In this document: positions 11,269 to 14,934 of the stretch, piece by piece
Layout: the number at the start of each line of letters is the position of its first letter
How positions within the stretch are numbered: the stretch's first letter is position 1
Assembly (NCBI GenBank): GCA_038231575.1
Contig: JBBRLB010000139.1
Span: 1-14,934, forward strand
Direction: 5' to 3'
DNA from: CAITWF01 sp038231575
GTDB lineage: Bacteria; Verrucomicrobiota; Verrucomicrobiia; Opitutales; Opitutaceae
Length of the DNA: 14,934 nt
Program-made: the position numbers and the translations under genes
The notes under the pieces: model-generated
Told to the model about the DNA's origin: nothing
The model's database searches: none
The model's input: only the letters and a program-made list of their open reading frames with translations

Positions 11269-13353
11269 TTAGCGGTGGCCGGTGACGAGCTCGTTGGCGA
11301 GCGCGGGCACTTCGTAAACCTTGCGCAACGCCTCGAGGATGCCAGCGCTGTGGACGCTGAGCGCCCGCGCCTGCACGTCTTCGTAGCCGTAATCGCCGGA
11401 GAGGGACTGGAGGTTGCCGTCGAAGATGATGCCCACGAATTCCGCCGCCTTGTTGACGATTGGGCTGCCGGAGTTGCCGCCGATGATGTCGGCGGTGCTC
11501 ACAAAATTATACGGGGTGCTGAGATTGACCGCCGATTTCTTCGCGATCCAGCGTGGCGGGAGATCGAACGGCTCCTTGTTGTGCTGCTTTTCGCTGCGCT
11601 CGTAGAGCCCGGCGATCGTCGCGATGGCCGGAATCTTCTGGCCGTTTTCCTCGTAACCGAGCACGGGGCCGTAGCTGAGGCGGAGCGTGAACGTCGCGTC
11701 GGGGAAATTGCTCGTGCCCTCCAGGGCGAAGCGGGCCTTGCCGATGATGGCCTGCGCCTGCTGCTTGATTTCCGTCTGGCCCTCGTTGGTCTTGCGCAGC
11801 GCGCGCGCCTCGGTGTCGACCGCGCGGGCCAGCTCGATCAGCGGATCCTTCGCGGCGGTAACGGCGGCGGCGCCGCCCTCGTAGAGTTTCTTGCGGAACG
11901 CGACGTCGCGCACCTTCGTGCCCGTGATCAGTTCCGCGGCGCGGGCGCGCGGCGACTTGCCCGCGAGCGCCGTTTGCACGAGCGGATCGTTCGGCCCGAG
12001 CTGCTCGACGAGGAACGTGAGCGAGTCGCTGAGCGTGAGGATTTCCAGATCGGTGTGGATCGGTTTGTCGGAAAACAGTTCCTGCTCGAACGACTCGCGG
12101 GGGGCGTCGGAGTATTCGCGGAGGCGCTCGCCGTTTGGCTTCACGCGCTCCTCGCCCGCGCGCAGGAGTTTGCGCGCGATCACGAATGACTCGGCTTGGA
12201 AGCCCATGTAAATCGCCGACGATTCGAACAGCCGCAGCCGCAGCGCGATCCCACTGATGACCTTTTGCGCCTCGGCGATGCGATCGAACGCCGCGAGCGC
12301 TTCCTTGCCGTCCGGCCGGTCGGCGAGCTGTTTCTTGAAGGAGGCTTCGGCCGAAACCTTGGCGCCGAAGAACACCGGGTCCTGCAACGCCGCGAGCTGG
12401 CCGTCGCGAACCTTGCGGGAATTCTGAATCGAAAACAGATCCTCCTTCGCGCGGCGGGCGTTTTCCTCGCGGCGCGCGCTCCACGCCGTCAGCAGCACTT
12501 CTTTCCGCTTCAGCACGCTGTCGATGTAGGGGAGGAGCTTGTCGCGCGTGTAAGCGAGCTCCGGCACCGTGAGCAGGCGGCTCGTGCTGCCCGGATGACC
12601 GGACACAAACGTGAGTTCGCCCTCCGCCGCGCCCTGCGTGGACCATTTCAAGAAATGGGCGGGCTTCACCACCGCGTTGTTTTCGTAGACCCGAAACAGG
12701 CAGATATCCAAATCGTAGCGGGGATATTCGAAATTATCCGGATCGCCGCCGAAGAACGCCGCCTGCTGCTCGGGCGCGAACACGAGGCGGATGTCGGTGT
12801 ATTTCTTGTAGCGGTAGAGATGGTAGGCGCCGCCTTGGTAAAGCGTCACGACGTCGCTGCGGAAGCCGGACTGGGCGAGCGACTCCTTCTCGATCTCGGC
12901 GAAAATCTTGCGGCGGGCGAGGGCGGCATCGTTCCCGGTCAGGCCGACGGGAATCGCGGCGTTGACGCGCGAGGTGACGTCCTCGATCGACTGGAGCACA
13001 TTGATCTCGAGATCGACGCACTTGATTTCCTCGGCGGCGGTCTTCGCGTAGAAGCCGTCGCGGACGTAGTTTTTTTCCGTGGAGGAAAACTTCTGCAACG
13101 CGTCGAGGCCAACGTGGTGGTTGGTGATGACGAGGCCATCGCCGCTGACGAACGAGCCCGAGCCCCCGCTGTTGAAGCGGGTGGAGGATTTCATGAGGTG
13201 CTCGAGCCACGCGTCGGTGACGTCAAAACCGTATTTCTTTTTGATCTGCTCGCGGGGCGGCGCGGAGTAGAGCCACATGCCCTCGTCGGCGTGGATGGCC
13301 GCGGCGCCGAGGAGTGCCGCGAGCAGGGGGAGGAGAACCGGGCGGAATTTCAT
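11269..13353 (-). CDS. Secreted S46-family serine dipeptidyl-peptidase (DPP7/DPP11 type)
   Basis: A 694-residue family S46 peptidase that removes dipeptides from peptide N-termini, probably in the periplasm. Residues 1-22 are a classical signal peptide ending IHA before DEGMW. The chymotrypsin-like triad is visible: His80 in TNHHVG, probable Asp216 in YDLDICLFRVY, and Ser628 in GGNSGSPI. The helical insert domain unique to S46 spans roughly 280-560, and the length fits the usual 690-720. The residue 18 past the catalytic Ser is Gly646 (FDGN). If it matches position 673 of the Porphyromonas enzymes, it predicts DPP7-like preference for hydrophobic P1 residues rather than the Asp/Glu preference of Arg-bearing DPP11; that alignment is from memory. 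I chose ATG at 13353 because the signal peptide begins there; an in-frame start at 13443 would add 30 residues before it. No Shine-Dalgarno is visible. It diverges from the SRPBCC-AraC operon. Confidence 0.93.
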   Translation of the reverse strand: MKFRPVLLPLLAALLGAAAIHADEGMWLYSAPPREQIKKKYGFDVTDAWLEHLMKSSTRFNSGGSGSFVSGDGLVITNHHVGLDALQKFSSTEKNYVRDGFYAKTAAEEIKCVDLEINVLQSIEDVTSRVNAAIPVGLTGNDAALARRKIFAEIEKESLAQSGFRSDVVTLYQGGAYHLYRYKKYTDIRLVFAPEQQAAFFGGDPDNFEYPRYDLDICLFRVYENNAVVKPAHFLKWSTQGAAEGELTFVSGHPGSTSRLLTVPELAYTRDKLLPYIDSVLKRKEVLLTAWSARREENARRAKEDLFSIQNSRKVRDGQLAALQDPVFFGAKVSAEASFKKQLADRPDGKEALAAFDRIAEAQKVISGIALRLRLFESSAIYMGFQAESFVIARKLLRAGEERVKPNGERLREYSDAPRESFEQELFSDKPIHTDLEILTLSDSLTFLVEQLGPNDPLVQTALAGKSPRARAAELITGTKVRDVAFRKKLYEGGAAAVTAAKDPLIELARAVDTEARALRKTNEGQTEIKQQAQAIIGKARFALEGTSNFPDATFTLRLSYGPVLGYEENGQKIPAIATIAGLYERSEKQHNKEPFDLPPRWIAKKSAVNLSTPYNFVSTADIIGGNSGSPIVNKAAEFVGIIFDGNLQSLSGDYGYEDVQARALSVHSAGILEALRKVYEVPALANELVTGHR

Positions 13354-13411
13354 AGGGAGGCAGAAGTGCCCATCCGCGCGATGAAACGCCAGCCGGAAGC
13401 GATCAACCGGA

Positions 13412-13438
13412 CGCCCAAAAAAGTGCCCGGTCTGACGA
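13412..13438 (+). repeat. Direct near-repeat flanking the peptidase gene, upstream copy in its leader
   Basis: The partner of 11212-11238 (23 of 27 identical), 59 nt upstream of the peptidase start. On the - strand it reads GTCAGACCGGGCAC followed by six T residues (13422-13417). GTGC (13442-13439) can pair with GCAC (13426-13423), giving a weak terminator-like structure in the probable leader or promoter region. The 9-bp stem of the downstream copy is not conserved. The rest of the 238-nt divergent region 13354-13591 has no other clear element except a possible -10 (TATCCT, 13562-13567) for the + operon. Confidence 0.55.
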
Positions 13439-13591
13439 AGCACGCTCTGGGCGCACCTGACTTCCGCGTCTTCCCGTCGGCGATCGAGTCCTTGCGCGGG
13501 TCGGCGGCGCGTCGCGGCGAAACATGGCCGAAAAAATCAAGCGCGCCCGCCGGCTTTCTGCTATCCTGTGCCGCAATCTCCCCGGAAACTC

Positions 13592-14068
13592 ATGAAGCAA
13601 CTTCCCGTCACCGCGTTTGAGCTGAAGCTGGAGATCCCGATCGCGGCGCCGCCTGCGCGCGTCTGGCAAGCGCTGGTCGGCGAATCCGCCGCGTGGTGGC
13701 CGCGCAGTTTCCTGTCGGCCGATACGAAGGGCATGGTGATCGAACCGAAAGTGGGCGGACGTGTGTTCGACGATCGGGGCGGCGGAGAAGGCGTGATGTG
13801 GTATTGGGTGATCGGCGTGGAGCGGCCCAACTGGATCCTCTGTTCCGGCTTTTACGGGCCGCCGTATGGTGGGCCGGGCACGTCGTATCTGCGCCTCGCC
13901 CTGACGGCCAAAGGCAAAAACGAGACGCTGCTCGAAGTGACGGACGCCAGCTTTGGTCACCTCGCGGGGTGCGACAACGAAACGGGCTGGCGGGAGATTT
14001 TCGGAAAAAATTTCGCTTCGTATGTCAGCGCCGCGAATAAGCCGCCGGTGAAACGGCGCAAGCGTTGA
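13592..14068 (+). CDS. SRPBCC / AHSA1-like START-domain protein
   Basis: A 158-residue single-domain protein with the pattern of the SRPBCC superfamily, AHSA1-like branch: I.AP..RVWQALVGESAAWW (about 17-36), then EPKVGGRVFD (51-60), GVMWYWVIGVERPNWI (67-82), a TLLEVTDASFG strand (112-122) and GWREIF (132-137) opening the long C-terminal helix. Such proteins form a hydrophobic cavity that binds lipids or small hydrophobic ligands; the ligand and role are unknown. The C-terminus is basic (PPVKRRKR). I use ATG at 13592; an in-frame GTG at 13568 adds only eight residues outside the domain. No signal peptide is present. A TATCCT at 13562-13567 may be a -10 box, with no clear -35. The AraC gene follows after 9 nt, so the two are very probably one operon. 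Confidence 0.8.
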   Translation: MKQLPVTAFELKLEIPIAAPPARVWQALVGESAAWWPRSFLSADTKGMVIEPKVGGRVFDDRGGGEGVMWYWVIGVERPNWILCSGFYGPPYGGPGTSYLRLALTAKGKNETLLEVTDASFGHLAGCDNETGWREIFGKNFASYVSAANKPPVKRRKR

Positions 14069-14070
14069 GG
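14067..14070 (+). promoter_or_regulatory. Ribosome binding site of the AraC gene, overlapping the upstream stop
   Basis: GAGG lies 7 nt before the ATG at 14078 and overlaps the TGA of the SRPBCC gene (14066-14068). This is the only clear Shine-Dalgarno in the window and implies translational coupling of the two genes. Confidence 0.6.
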
Positions 14071-14077
14071 CCGCGCG

Positions 14078-14509
14078 ATGCGCCGCACGACTTTGGACGC
14101 CCACCGGGCGCGGATCGCCCGCGTCGTGCAGCACCTCGAATCCCGTCTCGACGAGCCGCTGGCGTCGGCGGACGGCGCGCGCCGGAGCGGGCTTTCGCCG
14201 CGGCAGTTTCAACGCGTGTTCACGCGCCTCGTCGGCGAAAGCTTCAAGGCCAGCCTGCGCCGCCGGCGGCTCGAGCGCGCGGGCCGGCAGTTGCAGGCGA
14301 CGCGCCGGTCGGTGCTTGCCATCGCGCTCGATGCGGGCTTCGAGAGCCATGAGGCGTTCCTGCGCGCGTTTCGCCAGCGGTTTGGACGGACGCCAATGGA
14401 ATTTCGCAAACTTGATCGGCGCGGCGCGCGTGAGATCATCCGCGGCTCGGCGACGGAAACGTGGCGGTGCATTTTTGCGACCGGCCTGCGGCCGCATGTT
14501 GAAAAATAA
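14078..14509 (+). CDS. AraC-family regulator consisting only of the DNA-binding domain
   Basis: A 143-residue protein with an AraC/XylS double helix-turn-helix. The first runs about 27-49 (SGLSPRQFQRVFTRLVGESF region), the second about 78-101 (IALDAGFESHEAFLRAFRQR), closing with the family signature RFGRTPMEFRK (101-111). The opening HRARIARVVQHLESRLDEPL matches the N-terminal HTH of AraC proteins that carry a C-terminal GyrI-like effector domain. Here only about 32 residues of no recognised domain follow, and the 48 nt before the sufS fragment have no space for one. It is thus MarA/SoxS-like in size. It lies 9 nt downstream of the SRPBCC gene with an overlapping ribosome site, so that protein may be its sensor or its target. 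Self-regulation of the operon is likely but not shown. Confidence 0.85.
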   Translation: MRRTTLDAHRARIARVVQHLESRLDEPLASADGARRSGLSPRQFQRVFTRLVGESFKASLRRRRLERAGRQLQATRRSVLAIALDAGFESHEAFLRAFRQRFGRTPMEFRKLDRRGAREIIRGSATETWRCIFATGLRPHVEK

Positions 14510-14557
14510 TTCCGCGCCGGATCGCTCGGCGAACGAAGAAACGCGAAAACGGAAGAG

Positions 14558-14731
14558 TTAGGCGCCGCCAAAAAATTTCAGCGTGCGGCGGAGCGATGCG
14601 ACGAGGAGGTCGATTTCCTCCTCGGTATTGTAGGCATAGAAACTCGCGCGCGTCGTGCCGGTGAGGCCGAGTTTGCGCATCAGCGGCTGGTTGCAGTGGT
14701 GGCCGCCGCGGAGGGCGACGCCGTCCTCGTC
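14558..14731 (-). pseudogene. sufS: C-terminal fragment of SufS-type cysteine desulfurase, 5' part lost
   Basis: On the - strand, 57 codons before the TAA (14560-14558) encode the end of a group II cysteine desulfurase. DEDGVALRGGHHCNQPLM carries the catalytic Cys (codon 14695-14693), followed by LMRKLGLTGTTRASFYAYN and then TEEEIDLLVASLRR with FFG. SufS transfers sulfane sulfur from cysteine for Fe-S cluster assembly. Upstream of about 14731 the frame stays open to the window edge, but its translation (rich in Arg, Pro, Asp and Ser, with no PLP-domain sequence) no longer resembles SufS, which should continue into an LLD-type helix. Either an element has inserted or deleted here, or the contig is chimeric. 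As shown the gene cannot make an active enzyme. The 48-nt gap to the convergent AraC gene holds no clear terminator. Confidence 0.72.
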
Positions 14732-14934
14732 GGCGGAAACTATTATCCGAGTATGTGAGTCGTGATCGCGGCGGCGATCATCGTGCTGCGAAGGGCTGGG
14801 GCGAACGGAGCGTTCCCCCTCCGCATCCTGACGGGGCAGCCGGCGTATTGTTGGATTGCGTGGGCCGCGGGAAATATGCGTCCTCGCCGCCGTTCCGCCC
14901 GGAACGGTTTGTCCGTCCCTTTTTTTTCGCCATG
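14732..14934. other. Hairpin-rich non-coding sequence abutting the broken sufS end
   Basis: These 203 nt match no recognisable coding sequence. They contain perfect inverted repeats: TGATCGC-GGCG-GCGATCA at 14763-14780, GAACG-GAG-CGTTC at 14803-14815, and CCGTTCC-GCCC-GGAACGG at 14890-14907. An eight-T run (14920-14927) precedes an ATG at the last three bases. The arrangement suggests the end of a mobile or repetitive element, perhaps with a + strand gene starting at the edge. No transposase sequence or terminal repeat can be shown within the window. Confidence 0.4.

Noticed and set aside
13354..13443. 30-residue N-terminal extension of the S46 peptidase
   Set aside because: It would put a charged stretch before a textbook signal peptide that starts at the ATG 13353, and it overlaps the repeat at 13412-13438.
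13568..13591. Upstream GTG start for the SRPBCC protein
   Set aside because: It adds eight residues outside the domain. The ATG at 13592 fits the family start better, although no ribosome site decides it.
11275..13620. + strand open frames of 304 and 474 codons opposite the S46 peptidase
   Set aside because: They are shadows of the peptidase codons. The 474-codon frame runs past the peptidase start, but its tail has no domain and overlaps the SRPBCC start out of frame.
14558..14934. Uninterrupted - strand frame through the sufS end to the window edge, read as an intact partial gene
   Set aside because: The translation upstream of about 14731 is Arg/Pro/Ser-rich and does not resemble the PLP domain of SufS; openness alone is expected at this GC content.

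Overview
The window is high-GC (roughly 65 % by eye) bacterial chromosome. Several features together suggest a Verrucomicrobia member of the Opitutaceae type: almost no Shine-Dalgarno sequences, a very long pyruvate:ferredoxin oxidoreductase, a secreted S46 dipeptidyl-peptidase and short G-rich hairpin repeats at gene ends. This taxonomic call is an inference from gene content; no rRNA or other marker gene is present. No tRNA, rRNA, CRISPR array or phage gene was seen.

Layout, left to right. (1) The C-terminal end of a chromate transporter (chrA, +) converges on a secreted D-aminoacylase-type amidohydrolase (-). An inverted pair of 24-nt REP-like repeats lies between them, and the stop codons of both genes fall inside the repeat heads. 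(2) A 1583-residue pyruvate:ferredoxin (flavodoxin) oxidoreductase (nifJ, -) ends at a strong intrinsic terminator just before the amidohydrolase. (3) A metallo-beta-lactamase-fold hydrolase (+) diverges from nifJ and converges on a cytoplasmic hybrid histidine kinase with the order PAS-GAF-PAS-PAS-PAS-HisKA-HATPase-REC (-). (4) A secreted S46 serine dipeptidyl-peptidase (-) has a strong terminator, and a near-copy of the terminator half-site lies in its own leader. (5) A two-gene + strand operon encodes an SRPBCC/AHSA1-like protein and a DNA-binding-domain-only AraC regulator. (6) The last 57 codons of a SufS-type cysteine desulfurase (-) are cut off abruptly and joined to hairpin-rich, apparently non-coding sequence that runs to the window edge.

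Apart from the SRPBCC-AraC pair the genes look like separate transcription units. Themes are anaerobic 2-oxoacid metabolism (nifJ) and peptide or acyl-amino-acid scavenging outside the cytoplasm (amidohydrolase, S46 peptidase). The best leads are the inserts in the PFOR, including one between ligands of the cluster next to TPP; the REP-like family at gene ends; the repeated terminator half-site around the peptidase gene; the possibly split one-component regulator; and the broken sufS end.
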